A DNA stretch of 64,000 nucleotides from an uncultured Ilumatobacter sp. (GTDB taxonomy: Bacteria; Actinomycetota; Acidimicrobiia; Acidimicrobiales; Ilumatobacteraceae), in contig CALKNK010000005.1 in NCBI GenBank assembly GCA_938091165.1, positions 51,732-115,731 on the forward strand, written 5' to 3'. The notes beneath the pieces were generated by a model. It did not search any database, was not told the origin of the DNA, and saw only the letters and a program-made list of their open reading frames with translations. The position numbers and the translations under genes are program-made. Shown here one piece after another: positions 26,519 to 34,733 of the stretch. How positions within the stretch are numbered: position 1 is the stretch's first letter; every line of letters begins with the position of its first letter.

Positions 26519-27391
26519 GTGAGCCATGACGTCGTCACCTCAGCCCAACTCGAGTTCTACAAGACCAACGGATATCTCCAACTCAAGTCGTTTGTTGATG
26601 CAGCGTGGCTGGCTGACCTGCGCGCAGCGTCTGATGAGTTTGTTGAAGCGAGTCGAGGCCTCGTTACTTCGAGTCGTCGACTCGACCTTGAAGCAGGGCA
26701 CACGGCGACTGCTCCGCGGCTCCGGCGCCTAGTTTCACCTGTTGATTTGCATGAGACCTTCCGACGCCTGGCATTTGAAGGACCGGTGGCACAACTCGCC
26801 ATGGCCATCCTTGGCGGTCCGGTTCGCTTCCACCACAGCAAACTCAACTACAAGTGGTCAGGAGGGGGCGAGGAAGTGAAATGGCACCAGGACATTCAGT
26901 TCTGGCCGCACACAGACTTCACGCCACTGACAATCGGCGTTTACCTTGACGAAGTCGACGACGCGATGGGCCCGATGGGTGTGCTCCCTGGAAGTCACAT
27001 CGGAAAGCTCTACGACCTGTACAGCACGGATGGATCGTGGGGTGGCGCAATGCGAGACGACGACGTCGCATCGCTACCAATGGAAGACATGATATGGCTG
27101 CAGGGCCCGGCGGGCTCAGTGACCGTTCATAACTGCTGCATGGTGCACGGTTCGATGCCTAACCACTCAGACCGCCCGCGGCCCCTGCTCTTGCAGACCT
27201 ACTCGGCGCTCACCAGCTACCCAGTTCTCGGCATCGGTGCGAATGGCGTTGACGGCGCTAACAGCGGCCGCATCGTGGGCGGTTCTCCAAGTCAAGATGT
27301 CACCGTGAACGGCCGAGCGATGCGAGGTGCGCCGGACTGGCGCAAACAAGGCCCGCCGACGATCTTCGACAGCCAGCAGACCGACCGATAA
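26519..27391 (+). CDS. Phytanoyl-CoA dioxygenase (PhyH) family protein
   Basis: 290-aa Fe(II)/2-oxoglutarate dioxygenase. The double-stranded beta-helix motif is WHQDIQFWPHTD, with the HxD iron ligands, and the distal His is in NCCMVHGSMPNHSDRPR, whose Arg would hold 2-oxoglutarate. Start is GTG 26519 (MSHDVVTSAQLEFYKTNGYL, a normal PhyH N-terminus). It hydroxylates a small molecule of unknown identity; bacterial PhyH proteins often act on secondary metabolites, phosphonates or lipids. It stands alone with a 241-base upstream region. Confidence 0.9.
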   Translation: MSHDVVTSAQLEFYKTNGYLQLKSFVDAAWLADLRAASDEFVEASRGLVTSSRRLDLEAGHTATAPRLRRLVSPVDLHETFRRLAFEGPVAQLAMAILGGPVRFHHSKLNYKWSGGGEEVKWHQDIQFWPHTDFTPLTIGVYLDEVDDAMGPMGVLPGSHIGKLYDLYSTDGSWGGAMRDDDVASLPMEDMIWLQGPAGSVTVHNCCMVHGSMPNHSDRPRPLLLQTYSALTSYPVLGIGANGVDGANSGRIVGGSPSQDVTVNGRAMRGAPDWRKQGPPTIFDSQQTDR

Positions 27392-27393
27392 TG

Positions 27394-27419
27394 CTGCCTG
27401 CCCGAATCGGGCGGTAGCG
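27394..27419. terminator. Hairpin between convergent phyH and VOC genes
   Basis: GCCCG/CGGGC around AAT, extended by CTGCC/GGTAG with one mismatch. A second short hairpin (CGCTGA/TCAGCG) follows and overlaps the VOC gene end. Confidence 0.5.
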
Positions 27420-27427
27420 CTGAACTG

Positions 27428-27847
27428 TCAGCGTGCAAAAACCTGCGAGTCGTTGACAAACGACTTGAACTCAAGGGCGTTTCCTGACGGGTCGAGCAAG
27501 AACATTGTCGATTGTTCGCCGACCTCGCCGGTAAAACGAGTGTGCGGCTCAATAACGAACGTCGTTCCCGCTGCTCGCAGACGGCTTGCCAATATCTCCC
27601 AGTCCGCCGGACTCAGGAGAACACCAAAATGCGGGACGGGGACCTCGTCACCATCGACCGGATTGGTGATGCATGGTGTGGCCACCGAGGAGAGGTGAGC
27701 CACAAATTGGTGCCCGAACAAATTGAAGTCCACCCAATGCTCTGCTGAGCGGCCTTCGGAGCAACCGAGGAGCTCGCCGTAGAACGAACGGGCGGCCGCC
27801 AAATCATGGACCGGCATAGCCAAGTGGAAGCGTGCAAGATCGGGCAA
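27428..27847 (-). CDS. VOC (glyoxalase-like) superfamily protein
   Basis: 139 aa with paired beta-alpha-beta-beta-beta modules. MPVHDLAAARSFYGELLGC is the first, PHFGVLLSPADWEILASRLR the second, and FLLDPSGNALEFKSF the C-terminal strand carrying a metal-binding Glu. The His at residue 8 (RFHLAMP) would be a metal ligand. It may be a small-molecule lyase, dioxygenase or resistance protein; sequence alone does not say. It is 18 bases downstream of the thioesterase gene on the same strand. Confidence 0.88.
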   Translation of the reverse strand: MPDLARFHLAMPVHDLAAARSFYGELLGCSEGRSAEHWVDFNLFGHQFVAHLSSVATPCITNPVDGDEVPVPHFGVLLSPADWEILASRLRAAGTTFVIEPHTRFTGEVGEQSTMFLLDPSGNALEFKSFVNDSQVFAR

Positions 27848-27865
27848 TGCTGTCCCCAGTTTGGC

Positions 27866-28279
27866 TCAGGCCGGAAGGGCGTAGGTGCCCTGCGCAGTTG
27901 CAGTTATCCGGTCCTCGTCGTCGTCGCACCAGACGCGCACGGTCCCGACGATATTCCGACGGCCAGCTTTGTCGAGCGTTGCACGCGCCCACAGCTGAGT
28001 GCCTTGGGCGGGTCGAACGTATCGAATTGACAGCTCCGAGGTGAGTGCCATTTGCTCAATTCGTCCAATCGCTCCGAACGTGAGGTACCAGAGCGCTGCG
28101 TCGGCAATCCCGAACTGTGTTGGGCCTGAAATGAAGCCGCCAGGTCTGAGCGCATCTTCGTCGGGTGTGAGTTGTGCCAGCGCAAAGTCTGGCCCGACCG
28201 CTGCGCACTGGCTGCCCATACCGCTGAACTCCTTAACGAGCATTGCGTTAATCGCATCGACAGTAGGGGGATCAATCAT
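27866..28279 (-). CDS. Hotdog-fold thioesterase (PaaI-like)
   Basis: 137 aa. RPGGFISGPTQFGIADAALW matches the hotdog helix of PaaI-like thioesterases, although the usual HG before it is replaced by SG. That change may alter catalysis. IRYVRPAQGTQLWARATLDK forms the following strands. It probably hydrolyses acyl-CoA. It is likely co-transcribed with the VOC gene downstream (18 bases). It diverges from the next VOC gene at 28329, with 49 bases between starts. Confidence 0.85.
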   Translation of the reverse strand: MIDPPTVDAINAMLVKEFSGMGSQCAAVGPDFALAQLTPDEDALRPGGFISGPTQFGIADAALWYLTFGAIGRIEQMALTSELSIRYVRPAQGTQLWARATLDKAGRRNIVGTVRVWCDDDEDRITATAQGTYALPA

Positions 28280-28328
28280 CCGCCGAACCGTAGCGGGTAG
28301 CGGTCGTGCCGTCCGATACCTTCAATCA

Positions 28329-28694
28329 ATGATCTCTGGTATCGACCACATCGTGTTGTGCGTCAGTGACGTCGAACGTTCGGTGACGTGGTATCACGAC
28401 CACCTTGGCCTCGTAGCCGAACGACTGGACGAATGGCGTGCTGGCGATGCGCCATTTGTTTCGCTCCGAGTCAATGCTGCGACGCTGATTGATCTCCTTG
28501 CCGACGAACCGTCGGGACGCAACGTCGACCACGTCGCGTTCGTGACTGATCGATCGAGCTTTGATGCCTTCGTGGCCGCCCATGTCGACGTCATCGAGAT
28601 GGGCCCGGCATCGCTGTTTGGTGCGCGTGGTCAGGGCGATGGCGTCTATGTCCGTGATCCTGATGGTCATCGTGTCGAGGTCCGCACCTACTGA
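28329..28694 (+). CDS. VOC superfamily protein (second)
   Basis: 121 aa glyoxalase-fold protein. ISGIDHIVLCVSDVERSVTW carries the first metal-ligand His, VDHVAFVTD the second, and VRDPDGHRVEVRTY the C-terminal Glu. These match metal-dependent VOC enzymes such as glyoxalase I or fosfomycin-resistance-like proteins. ATG 28329 follows directly on the divergent promoter space. The reaction is unknown. Confidence 0.9.
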   Translation: MISGIDHIVLCVSDVERSVTWYHDHLGLVAERLDEWRAGDAPFVSLRVNAATLIDLLADEPSGRNVDHVAFVTDRSSFDAFVAAHVDVIEMGPASLFGARGQGDGVYVRDPDGHRVEVRTY

Positions 28695-28768
28695 GTTGCT
28701 GCTGATTTGCTACTGAGAAACTGGCGCTCACTGTTCGGCGGAGCAAGTCGGTGTGGAAAGGTGGAACG

Positions 28769-29989
28769 GTGGAAAGGTCACCGAAGCGCATCGCTGTTGT
28801 CGGAGCTTCCCTCGCAGGTCTACGCGCTGCGGAGACGCTGAGCCAGCGGGTTCCAAACACTGAGGTGGTGGTGATCGGAGCCGAGCCGCACCGTCCATAT
28901 GACCGACCGCCGTTGTCGAAGAAGCTGCTGTCCGGTGAGTGGGAACCTGAACGCATTCAGCTTCGACCTGCTAGCTCCTTTGATGAGCTCGACGTTGAAT
29001 GGCGGTTCGGTGTCGCAGCAACACGGCTAGAACCGGCGGCTTCAGGTACTGGTGGAAGACTTCACCTCAGTGATGGTTCATGTCTCGAAGCAGAGGGCAT
29101 CGTCATCGCCACGGGAGCTTCACCGCGGCGTCTGGCTGGCCAGTCGCAGTTCGGTCACGTCCATGTGTTGCGCACGCTTGACGACGCTATGGCCATTCGG
29201 GCCGCTATCGGTGCCGGTGGACAGAGCGTTGTCGTGATCGGCGCAGGTTTTATCGGCCTCGAAGTCGCAGCGACTGCAAAGCAGCTCAACAATCAAGTGA
29301 CCGTGCTCGAAGGCGCGATCGCTCCATTGATTCGAGGCCTCGGTGAGGAGATGGGCACCGCAATTGCCGACATTCATCGTGCTCATGGCATCGATGTCCG
29401 TTGTGGCGTCCAGGTCGAATCGTTGACCGAGACCGGGGTGCAGCTCAGCGAGGAACACCTCGATGCCGATCTGATTGTCGTCGGGATCGGCGTGGTACCC
29501 GCGACCCAATGGCTAGACGACAGCGGGCTGGAATTGCGCGATGGCATTGTCTGCGACGAGACGTTGCAGGCCGCGCCTGGGATCTATGCAGCAGGCGACG
29601 TCGCTCGCTGGCCGAATCCGTTGTTTGGCGAAGAGATGCGGGTCGAGCACTGGACAAATGCCGCCGAGCAGGGCGCGTTGGCTGCAAACAATTTGATCGA
29701 CCTGGCCGCAGGCAAAACACCAGTGCCGTATGGACCGGTCCCGTTCTTCTGGAGCGACCAGTTTGATCAACGGATCCAGTTCTTGGGCCGATCGAGTCCT
29801 GACGATGAGGTGATCGTCGCTGCCGGCTCCGTCGTTGAGGGCAAGCTCCTTGCTCTGTATGGACGCAGCGGAAAGCTGCATGGAGCTTTTGGGCTCAACG
29901 CCCCTCGCTGGGTGATGCCGATGCGTAAACAGCTGCTCAGCCGAGTCAGCCTCAACGATGCGTTGGCGTTTGTGGCGTCGCTCCCGTAA
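28769..29989 (+). CDS. FAD-dependent ferredoxin/rubredoxin reductase-like oxidoreductase
   Basis: About 406 aa from GTG 28769, which has GGAAAGGTGGAAC just upstream; GTG 28751 is an alternative start. VVGASLAGLRAAETL is the FAD motif, RPYDRPPLSKKLL is the signature of bacterial ferredoxin reductases for oxygenases, SVVVIGAGFIGLEVAATAKQ binds NAD(P)H, and IYAAGDVARWPNP is the second FAD contact. It would pass electrons from NAD(P)H to a ferredoxin serving a cytochrome P450 or dioxygenase. No partner ferredoxin or P450 lies in the window. Confidence 0.9.
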   Translation: MERSPKRIAVVGASLAGLRAAETLSQRVPNTEVVVIGAEPHRPYDRPPLSKKLLSGEWEPERIQLRPASSFDELDVEWRFGVAATRLEPAASGTGGRLHLSDGSCLEAEGIVIATGASPRRLAGQSQFGHVHVLRTLDDAMAIRAAIGAGGQSVVVIGAGFIGLEVAATAKQLNNQVTVLEGAIAPLIRGLGEEMGTAIADIHRAHGIDVRCGVQVESLTETGVQLSEEHLDADLIVVGIGVVPATQWLDDSGLELRDGIVCDETLQAAPGIYAAGDVARWPNPLFGEEMRVEHWTNAAEQGALAANNLIDLAAGKTPVPYGPVPFFWSDQFDQRIQFLGRSSPDDEVIVAAGSVVEGKLLALYGRSGKLHGAFGLNAPRWVMPMRKQLLSRVSLNDALAFVASLP

Positions 29990-29993
29990 TCAG

Positions 29994-30557
29994 CTACTCG
30001 GCGCTTGGTGGCAGCTGACCGCCAGTTGCGCCGGCGATTTGGTCGGCGCTGAGGAAGAGCTCGCGGCCAATGGTTTCCAATGCCGCTACTCCTTTCATGG
30101 AGACGGCGGCGTCTGCGATTGCGGTCAGCAGTAGCTGACGGACTGGGCTACTTGCTTCCTCGCGGAACTCGGCGACCTGCTCGCGAATATCTTTGGGAAG
30201 ATCGTCGGCTGGAGTGCCGCTGAGGTGATCTCGCAAGGTGTTGCGTAGGTTGTCGTGCAAAGCAATTGTCGATGGCACAACAAGCTCACCAACGTCGCGA
30301 AGGTGCTGCTGGTGCCCGCACCGTCGACAGCGCAACATCGGGCGCGGCGCTTCCATTACTCGGATCGATTTACCAAGCAGGATCCGGTGGCGTGTGATGT
30401 CGAAGCGTTGGTGGAGGCTCACGTATCCGCAGTTGAAACAGTGGCAGCGAAATGTCTCGCCCTCGGTGAACTTTTCACCAACCCGCCAGAGCGCACGCGA
30501 CTTGACCAGCTTGACCGTCTCCTCGTACTGCTGGTTGAACTGCTCGTTCAGAGTCAT
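29994..30557 (-). CDS. Hypothetical protein with two Cys-pair (zinc-like) motifs
   Basis: 187 aa, no family recognised. The first half has FRCHCFNCGYVSLHQRFD (three cysteines) and, about 40 residues later, LRCRRCGHQQHLRD, which together could ligate one zinc ion as a ribbon. The second half is helical, with runs such as LPKDIREQVAEFREEASSPV. Its stop is four bases from the stop of the convergent reductase gene. Zinc-ribbon proteins of this size often bind nucleic acid, but nothing specific supports that here. Confidence 0.7.
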   Translation of the reverse strand: MTLNEQFNQQYEETVKLVKSRALWRVGEKFTEGETFRCHCFNCGYVSLHQRFDITRHRILLGKSIRVMEAPRPMLRCRRCGHQQHLRDVGELVVPSTIALHDNLRNTLRDHLSGTPADDLPKDIREQVAEFREEASSPVRQLLLTAIADAAVSMKGVAALETIGRELFLSADQIAGATGGQLPPSAE

Positions 30558-30604
30558 CCTTAATAGTCTCCCACCGCCATCCCACTGACACTCGGCCTCA
30601 AATC

Positions 30605-30634
30605 AAAAAATGACGCGCTGGGTTCACTCAGCGC
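30605..30634 (-). terminator. Rho-independent terminator, minus strand, after the cupin gene
   Basis: Read on the minus strand: GCGCTG, 8-base loop, CAGCGC, GTCA, then six T (plus-strand A tract 30605-30610). It is placed about 145 bases past the cupin stop. Confidence 0.65.
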
Positions 30635-30779
30635 ACACATTTCTGCATTTTCTGATGGCGGTTGGCGTGCTCTTCGTTGAGATAATTGCCTTCCCGGACG
30701 GCCTTGTCCGTGAACCCGACTTCACTCTGACCGGTCAGTTCGGTGGCGTGACGAAAGAGCCCACCCAGATTGCGCTGAG

Positions 30780-31121
30780 CTACGTAGGAATCTTGAAGAC
30801 ACTCACCAGCGTGCAGCCGATTTCGGAGCGAAAGTCGTCGTGGGTGGTGCCGATTTGGGCGGCGTAGGCATGGCCGGCATCCATATGTACGCCTTGGGAG
30901 GTCATTGACCCTTCAAGGATGTACGAGAACTCTGGTTCTTCGTGGTGGTGCACGCCCCCGATATAGCCGGCCTCGAACTTGAACGTCGCGATCATTTTGC
31001 CGTCGGCGATACCGAGCACCTTCATACTGGCTTTTTCAGCAATCGGCTGCCAGTCGACGGCGCCGCCGTCGGTAAAGGTCCATCCTGTCGGCGCTGCCGT
31101 ATTTGTTTCGGGGTCGGTCAT
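30780..31121 (-). CDS. Cupin-domain protein
   Basis: 113 aa from the ATG at 31121. GYIGGVHHHEEPEFSYILEG contains the cupin motif 1 metal ligands (HHH and Glu), and AYAAQIGTTHDDFRSEIGC motif 2. It is a single beta-barrel domain, cytosolic. Family members include acetylacetone dioxygenase-like enzymes and sensors; the substrate is not evident. It is separated from the Cys-pair protein by 222 bases that hold the terminator above and nothing else recognisable. Confidence 0.88.
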   Translation of the reverse strand: MTDPETNTAAPTGWTFTDGGAVDWQPIAEKASMKVLGIADGKMIATFKFEAGYIGGVHHHEEPEFSYILEGSMTSQGVHMDAGHAYAAQIGTTHDDFRSEIGCTLVSVFKIPT

Positions 31122-31230
31122 GTCGGAACGGTAACCCATTAACCTGCCAAGGTGAATCTGATGACTCGTCGCGCCGAGACGGTGGCCGGGGTCATCGTGG
31201 CCTGCGTCGTCAGCACCGTAGGCTGCTGAA

Positions 31231-32487
31231 ATGACCTCGTCGCAGCCGTCAGGCCCGGGTTCTCATCTCTCCAACGTCTGGTCGAAGGTGACCGACTTGC
31301 AGGTCGTTCGAGGCCAAGGCTGTCGCGTTTACGACGCGGACGATCACTCCTATCTCGACTTCACTGCTGGGATCGCCGCAGCTTCGACAGGGCACTGCCA
31401 CCCCAAAGTGGTGCAGGCAATCTCGGATCAGGCGCATCGTTTCGTTCACGCACAGGCGAACGTCTATCAGCATGATCTCCTTGAGCCGGTGGCTGCCCGA
31501 TTAGCCGAGCTGACTCCCGAGTCGATCGACACCTTTTTCTTCAGCAACTCAAGTGACGAGATCCTCGAAGCTGCGGTGAAGCTGGCCAGGCACGCAACTG
31601 GACGTCACGGCATCATCACGTTCGACGGAGCCTTTCATGGTCGGACGCTGCTGACGCTCGCAATGTCAACATCGAAAGCGATTGATCGTGAAGGATACGG
31701 GCCTTTCCCAAGCGGTGTACACGTCGCTCCGTTCCCGGATCCACACGTATCGGACCAGGAATCCGAGATTACGCAGGCCCTACGCGGACTTGACCGCCTG
31801 TTCGCCACGCAGATTCCAGCGAACGAAGTCGCAGCGATCATCATTGAGCCGGTCATTGGAGAGCGCGGCTACATCCCGACACCCGGGGCGTTCATTGAAG
31901 GGCTCGGTGAACGCTGTCGAGATCACGGCATCCTCTTTGTCGCCGACGAGACCCAGAGCGGCTTCGGGCGCACCGGAAAAATGTTCGCCATTGAAGCGCA
32001 CGACACTAAGCCAGACATTTTGTGCATGGCAAAAGGGATTGCGTCTGGTTTTCCGTTTGCGGCACTCGGCACACGTCGTACCCACGACAACAATTGGCGC
32101 CCCGGAAGCCACGGTGGTTCGTCGAACGGCACACCGATTGGTTGTGCCGCAGCGTTGGCCACCATGGAAGTCCTCACTGAGCCGGGCTTTCTCGACAACG
32201 TCATGGCACGGGGCACGCAGTTGATCGACGCATTACGCGACCTACAGCAGCTTGATGACGCACTCCTCCACGTCCGTGGGCGTGGCTTGATGGTAGCTGT
32301 CGAGTTTGACTCGGCCGAACGTGCATCAGCGGTGGTCGAGCACTGCCTCGCTCAGAACAATGTCATCTTGATGACAGCTGGAACTCGCAAGCGAACTATC
32401 CGATGGATGCCGCCGTTAATTGTGACCTCTGAAGATATCTCTGAAGCAGTCTCAGCATTCGCAGCGGCGATTCGCGCCACGAGTTGA
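31231..32487 (+). CDS. Class III PLP aminotransferase (4-aminobutyrate/ornithine type)
   Basis: 418 aa fold-type I aminotransferase. GRTLLTLAMS follows the FHGRT loop that stacks on PLP, VADETQSGFGRTGKMFA has the Asp that bonds the pyridine nitrogen, and CMAKGIASGFP holds the Schiff-base Lys. It would transfer an omega-amino group from GABA, ornithine or a similar amine to 2-oxoglutarate. Residue choice does not separate these substrates. It lies 33 bases upstream of a MarR gene on the same strand, perhaps its regulator. Confidence 0.9.
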   Translation: MTSSQPSGPGSHLSNVWSKVTDLQVVRGQGCRVYDADDHSYLDFTAGIAAASTGHCHPKVVQAISDQAHRFVHAQANVYQHDLLEPVAARLAELTPESIDTFFFSNSSDEILEAAVKLARHATGRHGIITFDGAFHGRTLLTLAMSTSKAIDREGYGPFPSGVHVAPFPDPHVSDQESEITQALRGLDRLFATQIPANEVAAIIIEPVIGERGYIPTPGAFIEGLGERCRDHGILFVADETQSGFGRTGKMFAIEAHDTKPDILCMAKGIASGFPFAALGTRRTHDNNWRPGSHGGSSNGTPIGCAAALATMEVLTEPGFLDNVMARGTQLIDALRDLQQLDDALLHVRGRGLMVAVEFDSAERASAVVEHCLAQNNVILMTAGTRKRTIRWMPPLIVTSEDISEAVSAFAAAIRATS

Positions 32488-32520
32488 TCAGCGCGTCGAC
32501 AGAGATCAGAAACGCACGCC

Positions 32521-33000
32521 ATGGCACGCCTCGACAACGTTCGGGTAGGCGTATGGCGAGGAATGCAGGCGCTGGCGGGTGAGATCGAACGAAACATTGA
32601 CGAAGAACTTCGCGCAGAGTGGGATATTTCACTCGGCTGGTTTGATGTGCTGGCGTCGCTGCAACGCCTGGGCGGCCGGGCGCGCCCACTTGATGTCGCT
32701 GCTGACCTGCGGCTCCCGCCTTCAAGTGTGAGTCGTCGCCTTGACCGGCTGCAAGAAGAAGGATGGGTTGCTCGACACAAGTACGTCGATGACGACGATC
32801 ACCGCGCAGTTGACGTTGAGTTGACCAGAACTGGTCGTCGACTTTGGCGCGAGATGTCCGTCACCTACCGGCGGGCCTTGCAAGCGTTGTTTGCAATCCA
32901 TCTCGACGCCGAGGACATCGTTGACATGCAACGTATTCTCGACCAGCTCGCGCTCGCAGGTCAGGAGTTTGAAGAAACGCCCGAAGCCGTCGACACCTGA
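32521..33000 (+). CDS. MarR-family transcriptional regulator (second)
   Basis: 159 aa. LDVAADLRLPPSSVSRRLDR is the HTH and LQEEGWVARHKYVDDDDHRA the wing. The recognition helix differs from that of the regulator at 3463, so the targets should differ. Its last 40 bases overlap the 3' end of the convergent PAP2 gene, an antisense arrangement that could couple their mRNA levels. It is probably co-transcribed with the aminotransferase. Confidence 0.88.
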   Translation: MARLDNVRVGVWRGMQALAGEIERNIDEELRAEWDISLGWFDVLASLQRLGGRARPLDVAADLRLPPSSVSRRLDRLQEEGWVARHKYVDDDDHRAVDVELTRTGRRLWREMSVTYRRALQALFAIHLDAEDIVDMQRILDQLALAGQEFEETPEAVDT

Positions 33001-33830
33001 TCAAATTCAGCTGCCCGTGACCCTGTGTTGGTCGGTTTACCCCGACGTCGGAACGCCGTGTCCAGCGCCAGGCCAACGCCAAGCAGCATGATTGCAACGA
33101 TTCCGTCGAGCCACCAATGATTTCCGGTGGCTGACACGACGATCATGGTGATGATGAGGTGCAGCAACGCAAGCCATCGCCATCGACTTTCGCTCACAGA
33201 GACGACACCGAAAGACACCACAGCAGCCCAGCCAACGTGAATCGATGGCATGGCAGCGAACTGGTCGGACACACCAGTGCCGACCGGGCCGTAAATCGAG
33301 GGCCCGAAAATTTCAGAAAGGTCTTTGTATCCGAGGTCGGTCAGGAAACGTGGGGGAGCAACCCGCCAGAACCGGATGACCAGGCAGGTGCCGGTAAGAA
33401 AGACCAGTCCGTTACGCCAATGGGGGTACTGGTCGCGATGCCAGATAAAAAGCCAAACAAGGAAACCAATGAGCATCGGTACGTGCAGCAACGCGTAATA
33501 GAGGGTGGCCGGCCACCCAAGCCAATCGTTGTCGAGAATGAACTGCTGGAAGCTAAGTTCTGATGGCAGGTACATCGCTTCTTGGACATCGACGATGGTC
33601 CGTGCCCGTTGGATCGCGCCGACATCTTGCGCGAGCGGGAGTTTCCGAGCGATTCGCCAGATCGAGTACAGCGCAGAGATCAAAGCAAACTCGGTTGCTA
33701 AGGCTTCACCGAAATCCGGTGTGGTGCGACCAGTAGTGCGACGACGGTGAGCGAGCACCATTGCAGTAACCCCACTGACGACTGCAGCTATCGCTGCTTG
33801 CTGCCAGGTGGGCCACTTCACCCGGGCCAT
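32961..33830 (-). CDS. PAP2-superfamily membrane phosphatase
   Basis: 289 aa with about six membrane segments. The phosphatase motifs appear as AMPSIHVGWAA (C2, catalytic His) and ATGNHWWLDGIVA (C3, His and Asp), close to the PAP2_3 group that includes inositol phosphoceramide synthase-like enzymes. The C1 Lys-Arg motif is not obvious. It may act on polyprenyl or phospholipid phosphates at the outer membrane face. The 3' end overlaps the MarR gene by 40 bases on the opposite strand. Confidence 0.87.
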   Translation of the reverse strand: MARVKWPTWQQAAIAAVVSGVTAMVLAHRRRTTGRTTPDFGEALATEFALISALYSIWRIARKLPLAQDVGAIQRARTIVDVQEAMYLPSELSFQQFILDNDWLGWPATLYYALLHVPMLIGFLVWLFIWHRDQYPHWRNGLVFLTGTCLVIRFWRVAPPRFLTDLGYKDLSEIFGPSIYGPVGTGVSDQFAAMPSIHVGWAAVVSFGVVSVSESRWRWLALLHLIITMIVVSATGNHWWLDGIVAIMLLGVGLALDTAFRRRGKPTNTGSRAAEFDQVSTASGVSSNS

Positions 33831-33926
33831 CGTGCCTAGTCGGTCGCCTCAGTGCAACTTCAGGGTTCGTCAGGCTGGTGGAACGCCGCGGCGAACGGGT
33901 ACCGGCGGGGCAGATACGATGACTTC

Positions 33927-34193
33927 GTGCCGGCCGTGTCGACGATTATCTGGGTGGGATTTGGAATCTTCTTCGGATACATCCTGTGGAAAAGTGGCAT
34001 TGCGATGCTGCGAAGCATGACGATGCTCCCACCAGAGCCACCGCCCACCGGCGAGCTCCGCAAGATCAGCCGGAAATACCGATGCGATGTGTGTGGCGTC
34101 GAGATGAAAATGACCATGGCACCTGACGATGACCCTCCTCCTCCTCGACATTGCCTCGAGGACATGATTGAGGTTGCCCCGCTTTACGACTGA
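33927..34193 (+). CDS. Small membrane-anchored zinc-ribbon-like protein
   Basis: 88 aa from GTG 33927. One N-terminal membrane segment (STIIWVGFGIFFGYILW) precedes a cytosolic tail with KYRCDVCGVEMKMTM and PPPPRHCLEDMIEV, the CxxC...PPRHC pattern of a small actinobacterial family of unknown function. The start is chosen so that the frame begins just before the membrane segment. It lies at the edge of the crgA-pknB cluster but on the other strand. Confidence 0.72.
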   Translation: MPAVSTIIWVGFGIFFGYILWKSGIAMLRSMTMLPPEPPPTGELRKISRKYRCDVCGVEMKMTMAPDDDPPPPRHCLEDMIEVAPLYD

Positions 34194-34230
34194 CGGCCGG
34201 TTTCTGGAGCTTTAGGGCATCCCAAAAGAG

Positions 34231-34252
34231 TTATCCACAACAATGTGGATAA
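34231..34252. promoter_or_regulatory. Two perfect DnaA boxes in inverted orientation
   Basis: TTATCCACA (34231-34239) and TGTGGATAA (34244-34252, the same box on the other strand), 4 bases apart. Both match the consensus DnaA box exactly. They lie in the convergent gap beside crgA-pknB, a gene set usually near oriC in actinobacteria. The same symmetry could also fold as an AT-rich hairpin. Confidence 0.6.
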
Positions 34253-34334
34253 AAGAAGCCGTCTTTTGCCTAGCTTCCCGAATCTCCTGAAGAAAAGAAT
34301 CGGACCTTCAGCTGAGCTCAGCGACTCGTCAACG

Positions 34335-34649
34335 CTACTGCCACTTTGTTGCGGTGTACAGGCCACCCAAAATTGCGGCCAGGCCAACCAAAGTGGGCCA
34401 ATTGCTGTCAGTGAAGATCAAGTAGCGAGCCATGATCAGAAGGCCGCCACCAATCAGGAGCACCAGCATGATCACCGGAATCCAGTTCGGTGGGATCAGC
34501 TGCCGCCGTTCCTGCTTAGGGGTGTAGCGAGAAGACGCAGATACCTCATGGTGATCGGTGGTCGGGTGGCCGGATGCGGGACGATCCCCAGGCCGTGTTC
34601 CTTTTGCCGTGACGCGACCGCCACCCGTCTTTCGTTTCGGAGGTGCCAT
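34335..34649 (-). CDS. crgA: Cell division protein CrgA
   Basis: 104 aa. A basic, Pro/Thr-rich N-terminus of about 40 residues leads to SSRYTPKQERRQLIPPNWIP and two membrane segments (VIMLVLLIGGGLLIMARYLI and LVGLAAILGGLYTATKW), the full CrgA layout. CrgA sits at the septum and recruits or modulates FtsZ, FtsQ, FtsI and PBPA in mycobacteria. Its place next to trpG-pknB matches the Mycobacterium and Streptomyces gene order. Confidence 0.9.
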   Translation of the reverse strand: MAPPKRKTGGGRVTAKGTRPGDRPASGHPTTDHHEVSASSRYTPKQERRQLIPPNWIPVIMLVLLIGGGLLIMARYLIFTDSNWPTLVGLAAILGGLYTATKWQ

Positions 34650-34733
34650 CTACGCACGATCATAGGCGACAAACGTCAGAGGACAAGACAAGTAGTCGAA
34701 CCGTCCCGATCTGGCGGCAGTGTTGGGTGCCTA

